Below are positions 43,600-55,313 of a stretch of DNA of 64,000 nt, in pieces. This stretch comes from Strobilurus pachycystidiatus (taxonomy: Eukaryota; Basidiomycota; Agaricomycetes; Agaricales; Physalacriaceae), in assembly GCA_019915135.1 (NCBI GenBank), contig JAHLMK010000006.1:2046001-2110000 (forward strand), given 5' to 3'. The notes below the pieces were generated by a model. It saw nothing but the letters and a program-made list of their open reading frames with translations, was not told where the DNA came from and made no database searches. Within the stretch, counting starts at the first letter, position 1. The number at the start of each line of letters is the position of its first letter. The position numbers and the translations under genes were made by a program.

Positions 43600-46500
43600 A
43601 ACTAGGCTGAAGGGAGTTTTTATAATCAATTCCTAGAAAACTAAACTTCAAAGTTCTTCAATACCTCAATCTTGAGCGCAGTAGCACCTTCTCATTCTGA
43701 ATGTAGCATACGAGTGCCTTGTCTTCAATTAAAACTGTGTTAAAGGGGGTTTTCAAGTCCTACAATTTGATTGAAAGTGGTCCCACAGTCCAGAAATTAG
43801 AGCTTTGCAATTAAGGACCTCCATGAGTATTGAGAGTCAAGAGTATACTCGCATACTTGACTCGTCATAATACTCATGGGTATGACTCGTTCTGATCCGC
43901 GGATCAAGAAGAGTCAAGTCAAAGATGGGTCGCGAGTATGAGTTTTGGAGACATGAATTTTCATAATAGGTGTATCATCATATATTCCTTGATTAAATGA
44001 ATGTTTTATGAATCCTCTATGAATATTTGATCAATAACTTCTATATAATAGTCATTCATTATATAAATAGAATGATATATACTTGAAAAGCAAGAGTATC
44101 CGTGAGTATTTACTCGTTAAACCCGTACTCGTCTTGATCCGTACCCGTATGAGTCAAGTCAAAGAAGAGTCATGAGTATTGGTTTTGAAGCATGAGTACT
44201 CGTGTCACGGGTCAAGAGTATACTCGAGTATTGACTCGTGGAGGTCCTTATTTGCAATAGCCCAAACTTGAGCGCAGTAGCACCTCCTCGTCATGTACGT
44301 GGCACAAGAGAGACTTGTCGTCTGTCAAAACTGGGTTGGAAGGGGTTTTCAGGCCCTACAAATTGATTGAAAGTAGTCCCACAGTCCAGAAAATAAAGCC
44401 CTGCAATAGCCTGAACTTGAGCGCAGTAGCACCTCCTCATACTGTACGTAGCATAAGGGTGCCTTGTTGTCAGTCAAAACTGGGCTGGAGGGGGTTTTCA
44501 AGCCCTACAAATCAATTGAAAGAGGTCCCACAGTCCAGAACTCAAAGCTGTGCAATAGCCCGAACTTGAGCGCAGTAGCACCTCCTCGTCATGTACGTAG
44601 CACAAGGGTGCCTTGTTGTCAGTCAAACCTGGGCTGGAGGGGGTTTTCAGACCCTACAAATCGATTGAAAGTGGTCCCTTTGCCCAGAAGGCACTCTCCG
44701 TTGATAGCCCAGACTTGGGCGCCGTACCTCTCTTTGCCTCACACATAGATCAAGGCGGTGTTGCACATACCTTGGATGCTGTTTGCAGGGGTTTTCTGAC
44801 CCTACGATGTGATTGAAAGTGGTCCCGTCGCTCAGAAAGCACTCTCTGCCAATAGCCCAGACTTGGGCGCCAAACCTCTCTTTGCCACACATATAGGTCA
44901 AGGCGGTGTTGCACATACCTTGGATGCTGTTCTGAGGGGTTTTCTGACCCTCCAAAGCGATTGAAAGTGGTCTCACTGCCCAGAAGGCACTCCCCGTCGA
45001 TAGCCCAGACTTGGGCGCCGTACCTCTCTTTGCCTCACGCATACGTCAAGGCGGTGTTGCACATACCTTGGATGCTGTTCTGAGGGGTTTTCTGACGCAA
45101 CAAAGCGATTGAAAGTGGTCCCTTTGCCCAGAAAGCACTCCCCGTTGATAGCCCAGACTTGGGCGCCGTACCTCTCTTTGCCACACATATAGGTCAAGGC
45201 AGTGTTGCACATACTTTGATTGCTATTTCAGGGGGCTTCCAGACGCAACAAAGCGAATGAAAGTGGTCCTGTTGCCCAAAAGACACTCCCTGTCCATAGC
45301 CCAGACTTGGGCGCCGTACCTCTCTTTGCCTCACACATAGATCAAGGCGGTGTTGCACATACCTTGGATGCCGTTCTGAGGGGTTTTCTGACCCTACAAA
45401 GCGATTGAAAGTGGTCTCGCTGCCCAGAAAGCACTCCCCGTCAATAGCCCAGACTTGGGCGCCGTACCTCTCTTCGCCTCACGCATACGTCAAGGCGGTG
45501 TTGCACATACCTTGGATGCTGTTCTGAGGGGTTTTCTGACGCAACAAAGGGATTGAAAGTGGTCCTGTTGCCCAGAAGGCACTCCCCGTCGATAGCCCAG
45601 ACTTGGGCGCCGTACCTCTCTTTGCCTCACGCATACGTCAAGGCGGTGTTGCACATACCTTGGATGCTGTTCTGAGGGGTTTTCTGACGCAACAAAGCGA
45701 TTGAAAGTGGTCCCTTTGCCCAGAAAGCACTCCCCGTTGATAGCCCAGACTTGGGCGCCGTACCTCTCTTTGCCACACATATAGGTCAAGGCAGTGTTGC
45801 ACATACTTTGATTGCTATTTCAGGGGGCTTCCAGACGCAACAAAGCGAATGAAAGTGGTCCTGTTGCCCAAAAGACACTCCCTGTCCATAGCCCAGACTT
45901 GGGCGCCGTACCTCTCTTTGCCTCACACATAGATCAAGGCGGTGTTGCACATACCTTGGATGCCGTTCTGAGGGGTTTTCTGACCCTACAAAGCGATTGA
46001 AAGTGGTCTCGCTGCCCAGAAAGCACTCCCCGTCAATAGCCCAGACTTGGGCGCCGTACCTCTCTTCGCCTCACGCATACGTCAAGGCGGTGTTGCACAT
46101 ACCTTGGATGCTGTTCTGAGGGGTTTTCTGACGCAACAAAGGGATTGAAAGTGGTCCTGTTGCCCAGAAGGCACTCCCCGTCGATAGCCCAGACTTGGGC
46201 GCCGTACCTCTCTTTGCCTCACGCATACGTCAAGGCGGTGTTGCACATACCTTGGATGCTGTTCTGAGGGGTTTTCTGACGCAACAAAGCGATTGAAAGT
46301 GGTCCCTTTGCCCAGAAAGCACTCCCCGTTGATAGCCCAGACTTGGGCGCCGTACCTCTCTTTGCCACACATATAGGTCAAGGCAGTGTTGCACATACTT
46401 TGATTGCTATTTCAGGGGGCTTCCAGACGCAACAAAGCGAATGAAAGTGGTCCTGTTGCCCAAAAGACACTCCCTGTCCATAGCCCAGACTTGGGCGCCG

Positions 46501-49500
46501 TACCTCTCTTTGCCTCACACATAGATCAAGGCGGTGTTGCACATACCTTGGATGCCGTTCTGAGGGGTTTTCTGACCCTACAAAGCGATTGAAAGTGGTC
46601 TCGCTGCCCAGAAAGCACTCCCCGTCAATAGCCCAGACTTGGGCGCCGTACCTCTCTTCGCCTCACGCATACGTCAAGGCGGTGTTGCACATACCTTGGA
46701 TGCTGTTCTGAGGGGTTTTCTGACGCAACGAAGGGATTGAAAGTGGTCCTGTTGCCCAAAAGGCACTCCCCGTCGATAGCCCAGACTTGGGCGCCGTACC
46801 TCTCTTTGCCTCATGCATACGTCAAGGCGGTGTTGCACATACCTTGGATGCTGTTCTGAGGGGTTTTCTGACGCAACAAAGCGATTGAAAGTGGTCCCTT
46901 TGCCCAGAATGCACTCCCCGTTGATAGCCCAGACTTGGGCGCCGTACCTCTCTTTGCCACACATATAGGTCAAGGCAGTGTTGCACATACTTTGATTGCT
47001 ATTTCAGGGGGCTTCCAGACGCAACAAAGCGAATGAAAGTGGTCCTGTTGCCCAAAAGACACTCCCTGTCCATAGCCCAGACTTGGGCGCCGTACCTCTC
47101 TTTGCCTCACACATAGATCAAGGCGGTGTTGCACATACCTTGGATGCCGTTCTGAGGGGTTTTCTGACCCTACAAAGCGATTGAAAGTGGTCTCGCTGCC
47201 CAGAAAGCACTCCCCGTCAATAGCCCAGACTTGGGCGCTGTACCTCTCTTCGCCTCACGCATACGTCAAGGCGGTGTTGCACATACCTTGGATGCTGTTC
47301 TGAGGGGTTTTCTGACCCTACAAAGCGATTGAAAGTGGTCTCGCTGCCCAGAAAGCACTCCCCGTCCATAGCCCAGACTTGGGCGCCGTACCTCTCTTTG
47401 CCTCACACATAGATCAAGGCGGTGTTGCACATACCTTGGATGCCGTTCTGAGGGGTTTTCTGACCCTCCAAAGCGATTGAAAGTGGTCTCGCTGCCCAGA
47501 AGGCACTCCCCGTCGATAGCCCAGACTTGGGCGCCGTACCTCTCTTTGCCTCACGCATACGTCAAGGCGGTGTTGCACATACCTTGGATGCTGTTCTGAG
47601 GGGTTTTCTGACGCAACAAAGCAATTGAAAGTGGTCCCTTTGCCCAGAAAGCACTCCCCGTTGATAGCCCAGACTTGGGCGCCGTACCTCTCTTTGCCAC
47701 ACATATAGGTCAAGGCAGTGTTGCACATACTTTGATTGCTATTTCAGGGGGCTTCCAGACGCAACAAAGCGAATGAAAGTGGTCCTGTTGCCCAAAAGAC
47801 ACTCCCTGTCCACAGCCCAGACTTGGGCGCCGTACCTCTCTTTGCCTCACACATAGATCAAGGCGGTGTTGCACATACCTTGGATGCCGTTCTGAGGGGT
47901 TTTCTGACCCTACAAAGCGATTGAAAGTGGTCTCGCTGCCCAGAAAGCACTCCCCGTCAATAGCCCAGACTTGGGCGCCGTACCTCTCTTCGCCTCACGC
48001 ATACGTCAAGGCGGTGTTGCACATACCTTGGATGCTGTTCTGAGGGGTTTTCTGACGCAACAAAGGGATTGAAAGTGGTCCTGTTGCCCAGAAGGCACTC
48101 CCCGTCGATAGCCCAGACTTGGGCGCCGTACCTCTCTTTGCCTCACGCATACGTCAAGGCGGTGTTGCACATACCTTGGATGCTGTTCTGAGGGGTTTTC
48201 TGACGCAACAAAGCGATTGAAAGTGGTCCCTTTGCCCAGAAAGCACTCCCCGTTGATAGCCCAGACTTGGGCGCCGTACCTCTCTTTGCCACACATATAG
48301 GTCAAGGCAGTGTTGCACATACTTTGATTGCTATTTCAGGGGGCTTCCAGACGCAACAAAGCGAATGAAAGTGGTCCTGTTGCCCAAAAGACACTCCCTG
48401 TCCATAGCCCAGACTTGGGCGCCGTACCTCTCTTTGCCTCACACATAGATCAAGGCGGTGTTGCACATACCTTGGATGCCGTTCTGAGGGGTTTTCTGAC
48501 CCTACAAAGCGATTGAAAGTGGTCTCGCTGCCCAGAAAGCACTCCCCGTCAATAGCCCAGACTTGGGCGCCGTACCTCTCTTTGCCTCACACATAGATCA
48601 AGGCGGTGTTGCACATACCTTGGATGCCGTTCTGAGGGGTTTTCTGACCCTACAAAGCGATTGAAAGTGGTCTCGCTGCCCAGAAAGCACTCCCCGTCAA
48701 TAGCCCAGACTTGGGCGCCGTACCTCTCTTCGCCTCACGCATACGTCAAGGCGGTGTTGCACATACCTTGGATGCTGTTCTGAGGGGTTTTCTGACGCAA
48801 CAAAGGGATTGAAAGTGGTCCTGTTGCCCAGAAGGCACTCCCCGTCGATAGCCCAGACTTGGGCGCCGTACCTCTCTTTGCCTCACGCATACGTCAAGGC
48901 GGTGTTGCACATACCTTGGATGCTGTTCTGAGGGGTTTTCTGACGCAACAAAGCGATTGAAAGTGGTCCCTTTGCCCAGAAAGCACTCCCCGTTGATAGC
49001 CCAGACTTGGGCGCCGTACCTCTCTTTGCCACACATATAGGTCAAGGCAGTGTTGCACATACTTTGATTGCTATTTCAGGGGGCTTCCAGACGCAACAAA
49101 GCGAATGAAAGTGGTCCTGTTGCCCAAAAGACACTCCCTGTCCATAGCCCAGACTTGGGCGCCGTACCTCTCTTTGCCTCACACATAGATCAAGGCGGTG
49201 TTGCACATACCTTGGATGCCGTTCTGAGGGGTTTTCTGACCCTACAAAGCGATTGAAAGTGGTCTCGCTGCCCAGAAAGCACTCCCCGTCAATAGCCCAG
49301 ACTTGGGCGCCGTACCTCTCTTCGCCTCACGCATACGTCAAGGCGGTGTTGCACATACCTTGGATGCTGTTCTGAGGGGTTTTCTGACGCAACGAAGGGA
49401 TTGAAAGTGGTCCTGTTGCCCAAAAGGCACTCCCCGTCGATAGCCCAGACTTGGGCGCCGTACCTCTCTTTGCCTCATGCATACGTCAAGGCGGTGTTGC

Positions 49501-52352
49501 ACATACCTTGGATGCTGTTCTGAGGGGTTTTCTGACGCAACAAAGCGATTGAAAGTGGTCCCTTTGCCCAGAATGCACTCCCCGTTGATAGCCCAGACTT
49601 GGGCGCCGTACCTCTCTTTGCCACACATATAGGTCAAGGCAGTGTTGCACATACTTTGATTGCTATTTCAGGGGGCTTCCAGACGCAACAAAGCGAATGA
49701 AAGTGGTCCTGTTGCCCAAAAGACACTCCCTGTCCATAGCCCAGACTTGGGCGCCGTACCTCTCTTTGCCTCACACATAGATCAAGGCGGTGTTGCACAT
49801 ACCTTGGATGCCGTTCTGAGGGGTTTTCTGACCCTACAAAGCGATTGAAAGTGGTCTCGCTGCCCAGAAAGCACTCCCCGTCAATAGCCCAGACTTGGGC
49901 GCTGTACCTCTCTTCGCCTCACGCATACGTCAAGGCGGTGTTGCACATACCTTGGATGCTGTTCTGAGGGGTTTTCTGACCCTACAAAGCGATTGAAAGT
50001 GGTCTCGCTGCCCAGAAAGCACTCCCCGTCCATAGCCCAGACTTGGGCGCCGTACCTCTCTTTGCCTCACACATAGATCAAGGCGGTGTTGCACATACCT
50101 TGGATGCCGTTCTGAGGGGTTTTCTGACCCTCCAAAGCGATTGAAAGTGGTCTCGCTGCCCAGAAGGCACTCCCCGTCGATAGCCCAGACTTGGGCGCCG
50201 TACCTCTCTTTGCCTCACGCATACGTCAAGGCGGTGTTGCACATACCTTGGATGCTGTTCTGAGGGGTTTTCTGACGCAACAAAGCAATTGAAAGTGGTC
50301 CCTTTGCCCAGAAAGCACTCCCCGTTGATAGCCCAGACTTGGGCGCCGTACCTCTCTTTGCCACACATATAGGTCAAGGCAGTGTTGCACATACTTTGAT
50401 TGCTATTTCAGGGGGCTTCCAGACGCAACAAAGCGAATGAAAGTGGTCCTGTTGCCCAAAAGACACTCCCTGTCCATAGCCCAGACTTGGGCGCCGTACC
50501 TCTCTTTGCCTCACACATAGATCAAGGCGGTGTTGCACATACCTTGGATGCCGTTCTGAGGGGTTTTCTGACCCTACAAAGCGATTGAAAGTGGTCTCGC
50601 TGCCCAGAAAGCACTCCCCGTCAATAGCCCAGACTTGGGCGCCGTACCTCTCTTCGCCTCACGCATACGTCAAGGCGGTGTTGCACATACCTTGGATGCT
50701 GTTCTGAGGGGTTTTCTGACGCAACAAAGGGATTGAAAGTGGTCCTGTTGCCCAGAAGGCACTCCCCGTCGATAGCCCAGACTTGGGCGCCGTACCTCTC
50801 TTTGCCTCACGCATACGTCAAGGCGGTGTTGCACATACCTTGGATGCTGTTCTGAGGGGTTTTCTGACGCAACAAAGCGATTGAAAGTGGTCCCTTTGCC
50901 CAGAAAGCACTCCCCGTTGATAGCCCAGACTTGGGCGCCGTACCTCTCTTTGCCACACATATAGGTCAAGGCAGTGTTGCACATACTTTGATTGCTATTT
51001 CAGGGGGCTTCCAGACGCAACAAAGCGAATGAAAGTGGTCCTGTTGCCCAAAAGACACTCCCTGTCCATAGCCCAGACTTGGGCGCCGTACCTCTCTTTG
51101 CCTCACACATAGATCAAGGCGGTGTTGCACATACCTTGGATGCCGTTCTGAGGGGTTTTCTGACCCTACAAAGCGATTGAAAGTGGTCTCGCTGCCCAGA
51201 AAGCACTCCCCGTCAATAGCCCAGACTTGGGCGCCGTACCTCTCTTCGCCTCACGCATACGTCAAGGCGGTGTTGCACATACCTTGGATGCTGTTCTGAG
51301 GGGTTTTCTGACGCAACAAAGGGATTGAAAGTGGTCCTGTTGCCCAAAAGGCACTCCCCGTCGATAGCCCAGACTTGGGCGCCGTACCTCTCTTTGCCTC
51401 ATGCATACGTCAAGGCGGTGTTGCACATACCTTGGATGCTGTTCTGAGGGGTTTTCTGACGCAACAAAGCGATTGAAAGTGGTCCCTTTGCCCAGAATGC
51501 ACTCCCCGTTGATAGCCCAGACTTGGGCGCCGTACCTCTCTTTGCCACACATATAGGTCAAGGCAGTGTTGCACATACCTTGGATGCTGTTCTGAGTGGT
51601 TTTCTGACGCAACAAAGGGATTGAAAGTGGTCCTGTTGCCCAGAAGGCACTCCCCGTCAATAGCCCAGACTTGGGCGCCGTACCTCTCTTTGCCTCACGC
51701 ATACGTCAAGGCGGTGTTGCACATACCTTGGATGCTCTTCGGAGGGGTTTTCTGACCCTACAAAGCGATTGAAAGTGGTCCCTTTGCCCAGAAAGCACTC
51801 CCCGTCAATAGCCCAGACTTGGGCGCCGTACCTCTCTTCGCCTCAGACATAGATCAAGGCGGTGTTGCACATACCTTGGATGCTGTTCTGAGGGGTTTTC
51901 TGACCCTACAATGTGATTGAAAGTGGTCCCGTTGCTCAGAAAGCACTCTCTGCCAATAGCCCAGACTTGGGCGCCGTACCTCTCTTCGCCTCACACATAG
52001 ATCAAGGCGGTGTTGCACATACCTTGGATGCTCCTCAGAGGGGTTTTCTGACCCTACAAAGCGATTGAAAGTGGTCCCTTTGCCCAGAAAGCACTCCCCG
52101 TCAATAGCCCAGACTTGGGCGCCGTACCTCTCTTCCTCTGTTCGTAGCCCAGACTGGAGTGCGGCACATTTCTTGGCCTCACGCATAGTTCAAGGCAGTG
52201 TTGCACGTACTTGGAGTCCTGTTCCAAGGGAATTTCAGACCCTACAACGTGATTGAAAGTGGTCCCGTTGGCCAGAAAGCACTCTTCGCCAATAGCCCAG
52301 ACCTGGGCGCCAAACCTCTCTTCGCCCCACACATTGATCAAGGCAGTGTTTC
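43600..52352. repeat. 148-bp satellite array with higher-order repeat structure
   Basis: About 55 tandem monomers of 148 bp (149 bp in the left flank), each with TAGCCCAGACTTGGGCGC, CAAGGCGGTGTTGCACATAC and GATTGAAAGTGGTC words. Anchor positions 45297, 45445, 45593, 45741 and 45889 are exactly 148 apart. Four monomer variants alternate, giving 592-bp higher-order units marked by a distinctive monomer (TTTCAGGGGGCTTCC) at 45220, 45812, 46404, 46996, 47736, 48328, 49068, 49660, 50400 and 50992; spacings are 592 or 740. The core is near-identical and both flanks diverge, as expected from unequal exchange. Short frames inside it are not genes. The left flank is interrupted by a MITE at 43812-44250. 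Confidence 0.95.
43812..44250. mobile_element. hAT-like MITE inside the satellite flank (439 bp)
   Basis: The termini are inverted repeats: left TAAGGACCTCCATGAGT, right the inverse of TAAGGACCTCCACGAGT. The 8-bp TTTGCAAT occurs directly on both sides (43804-43811 and 44251-44258), a target-site duplication. Removing the element and one TTTGCAAT restores a continuous monomer. The interior is full of GAGTA/TACTC words and has no coding frame. An 8-bp duplication fits the hAT superfamily. Confidence 0.85.
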
Positions 52353-52615
52353 GGTTCTGTCAGTCCAAATCAGAGTTGCCGGAGCACGCCATCCTGCTTT
52401 GTGAGGCATCTAAGGACCTGGTACAACTCAGACGCAATGCCTTTATCAAGTTAGCTTCTCAATTCCCCCAGCTATGTGACCCAAAGCTTGCCATTGAGCC
52501 CAGAAATGCACTGCAGGTTCTCAAAGCCTTGATATTCCATAGAGAGTGTGCGCAACTAGCTGCTAGTTTGGTTGCAGATATATTGGATCTCTACGAGGAT
52601 CACCCGATGTTTTGA
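52353..52615 (+). pseudogene. C-terminal tail of a LINE-like retrotransposon protein
   Basis: Directly after the last monomer an open frame reads VFRFCQSKSELPEHAILLC and continues with alpha-rich sequence ending LVADILDLYEDHPMF and a stop. The RFC-x-(S)ELPEHAxxxC pattern (Cys...His....Cys) and the final 'vlD.y...PMf' resemble the C-terminus of reverse-transcriptase proteins of agaricomycete non-LTR elements, from memory. No other part of such an element is present, and the N-terminal side is cut by satellite. Confidence 0.45.
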
Positions 52616-52943
52616 CTGGTGGTGTCCTTATCATAACACAAAGTAAACGATCAATGAGAGTCTGCGGAGACCTTGATAACTCTTGAATCGTACCACTGCT
52701 GGAGAGATCTACAGTCTTTAAACACGGCGAGCTTGTCTCACCAGTAGGAGTTCAATGTCACGACATACCTTGGTCAAGTATTACGTAGATAGTCCTTACA
52801 ACTCAGCAGTTCCTTCGGGACCCGGTCAAGTATAATACACTTCCTTCCTTCCTTCCTTTCATTTGTGTTCTGATTCAATCATCACACATCTGCAAATCCC
52901 CAAGCCCCTTGAGTTTAATACACACAGTATGCAATTGCAGCAA
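52616..52943. other. Intergenic, with a short CTTC microsatellite
   Basis: Contains a (CTTC)n run near 52841-52860. No gene was recognised; it separates the satellite-edge remnant from the F-box gene. Confidence 0.4.
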
Positions 52944-54756
52944 CTAAATTAAACAGTATGTATCGATACTCTCTGCGCCGAGACGAATCAATTCATCAAG
53001 CGCCTGCGACTGCAATGTCTCGACAACCTCAATGTTATTGACTCGGAGCTCCTGAACCGCAGATTCGAACAATCGAAGATTGTGACCAACCAAATGTAAA
53101 CTCCTCAGGCTGCTTGATGGATTGTTCAGCACCAGGGATAGCGCGTGAGCTGCAGGGCAGCAACTACGAAGACTGTGAGGAGGATCCTCAATCGACAACA
53201 TCGTCAAAGATGGCATGAGTGCAAGGATGCTTTCCATGTCCTGTCCCCGAATGGGCACTCTGGACAGAAAAAACGTCTGTAGCTGGGCGGATGACCGTAC
53301 CAGGAGGTTTTGCAACCCAGATGTGTCTGCGCAAAACCCTCGCGGAGCAGGGGATGCGGCAACCATTAATGTCTGCAACGAAGGCAGTGAGAGTTCACCA
53401 AGTAAATGGTTCAGATTGGCTTGTGTTTGGGGATGAATGTAGAATGACAATACGCGAAGGTGTCGGTGCCTGAGGGGAGCAAGAGAGAACCTTGGGGCGT
53501 AGTGGGCGGCACCCTTGGGGTACGCACATGGAAGCATAGTCGCAGAAGTTAGATCAGGAAACATGGCAATGGTGTGGAAGGATGCGGGATAGCGAGGCGT
53601 TGCCTGGAAAACCACCTCCTCCAGCCTACGAGGTATGTGGCGGTCTGCAATTCGCCATGGTAGATCCACGCTCCCAATGGTGTGTAGGCGGCGAAGATCC
53701 TGAGGGACTTGGAATATTTTCCGGTAGTAGATAGGGATGTAAGGATAGAAATGTGTTGGAGGCAGCAAGAACGTAATCCGCTTGAGGCGCGTGGGTACTG
53801 GAGAGCAATCGAATAGCTCCAGCATATCTCCAGCAAAATCGAATACCTCCGACATCCCTCCAGTGGTGGGATGGAGGTTGAGTATAGCAATATCCGTGCA
53901 TCGTGGCATACCAGTCATCAAGACACGGACGATCGCAATGAATTCATTGCGAGCGGTTTGATACGACAACAGCAGTGTGGGTTCAAGATTCAGGCGGTCG
54001 ATTACGGTGATAGTGATTGGGCGAGAAAGGGAGTTGTTCAGCTGTCGCGATATGTGCTCAGAATAACCTGGCCTGAGATGGTGGGAGGAGAAGACTGCAC
54101 GAACGTGAGTCCACAATGAGCTCGTCCCAAAGATGATATTCCGCCACAGACGGCAGACGGCGGCGAGATTGGTTAGATCACGTCCACCAAGAGATTGCCA
54201 TTCTTCAAGGATTAGGACTAGAACCTCGGTAGGCAGGCGAAGAACGGCGGCGTGACCGTTTCCAAACCTGAAGTGAGACGTTGAATTTCATACTAGAGGG
54301 AATTTTGAGCACATACCTGCCAATTTGACCTATCACTCGAGCAGAAACAGGCTGCTTGTGGCTGCTGGATATCGACAAGTGGTAGGACGTACCCTCATGG
54401 ATAACGATGGGCGGGGTGATGCAGTAATGCGCCTACGGCTGTACTAAGTGATAATATTGACAAGACAAAGCTAGACTCACTGGATGACACATAAGACGGC
54501 AAATCTGGATTCGTGACGTTTGGGGGGAATCAAAAGTCTGCAACACAAGGGTAGACCGCCCAGGCCCGGTGAGAGGAGATAGCAGATCGACTTCACATAT
54601 CAAGATATTTTCAGCTGCCACCCGGGCCACTGAGCGCGTGCTTGGCCCCTTGGTAGCCACACACTCCCTTATAGATGAACTTGTCAAGACATTGGGGGAA
54701 GAGATATGTAGGACTTACCATGGGAATGAACGGTCTTGAGTGGCAAATTGTCTCAT
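52944..54756 (-). CDS. F-box domain protein (558 aa)
   Basis: Four exons (54756-54719, 54679-54481, 54432-54317, 54267-52944) give 558 residues. The F-box lies at about 127-172 (LRLPTEVLVLILEEWQSLGG, then LAAVCRLWRNIIFGTSSLW), the motif that binds Skp1 in SCF ubiquitin ligases. The long C-terminus has LRR-like spacing (LRRLHTIGSVDLPW, LEEVVFQATPRYP, LPSLQTLMVAA, LRSLHLVGHNLRLFE) as in agaricomycete F-box/LRR-like proteins that choose substrates. The first 117 residues precede the F-box and have no recognised domain. The first splice uses an AAG acceptor, so the extreme N-terminus is less sure. A TATATAAAC box lies about 40 bases upstream. Confidence 0.8.
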
Positions 54757-54791
54757 GTCTGAGCTTGGAGATCTAGATCGACGGCATTGAA

Positions 54792-54803
54792 GTTTATATA
54801 TTC
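54792..54803 (-). promoter_or_regulatory. TATA box of the F-box gene
   Basis: The minus strand reads GAATATATAAAC about 40 bases before the ATG at 54756. Confidence 0.5.
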
Positions 54804-55313
54804 TCCATAGGTGCCATGACAACCAACTTACAAAGGGCGGTCTTCCTCTTTCACAAGGGGGTGCGGGAAAAAGGGAGGGATACCGGGTATTATCTCACAC
54901 GTAGATTCATTCTCGGTGTTGAGAGGCCAGGTAGTAGGGCAATTGTACCCGCCAGCATTGAGGAAATGCACCTGCAGCTCAAAATAAGCAGTGGACAATC
55001 TTGATTGCGTCAACGTCTAAAAGAGAGTGTGTTTGAATGTCCCATCCGACTCCCATCCGAAGCCTGCCTGCCGCACCGCGGATCACCGCATCAGAACGGC
55101 TTACCGCGGTTTGTACGAGTTAGGTAGTCAAATAATGGATGTGGTTCATGTGTTCTCACACTCTCCTCCCGCCGAACGGTCGCATTTGGACTCAAACTAC
55201 GTGGCCTTTCTTCGCTTGCTTCAACAAGACATAAACTACAAGCAGACATTCTACTGGCTATGGACTATGTCATGGGGTATCCTGAGCATCGTTTTTGGTG
55301 ATAAATTCAAGAA
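54804..55313. other. Intergenic, nothing recognised
   Basis: Only short frames (for example 54816-55004 on plus) without recognisable coding character. Confidence 0.4.

Noticed and set aside
45490..51702. Recurrent 104-aa minus and 62-aa plus reading frames in the satellite
   Set aside because: They repeat with the array period, lie on both strands, and 148 is not a multiple of three, so no continuous repeat protein is possible. They are by-products of the monomer sequence.
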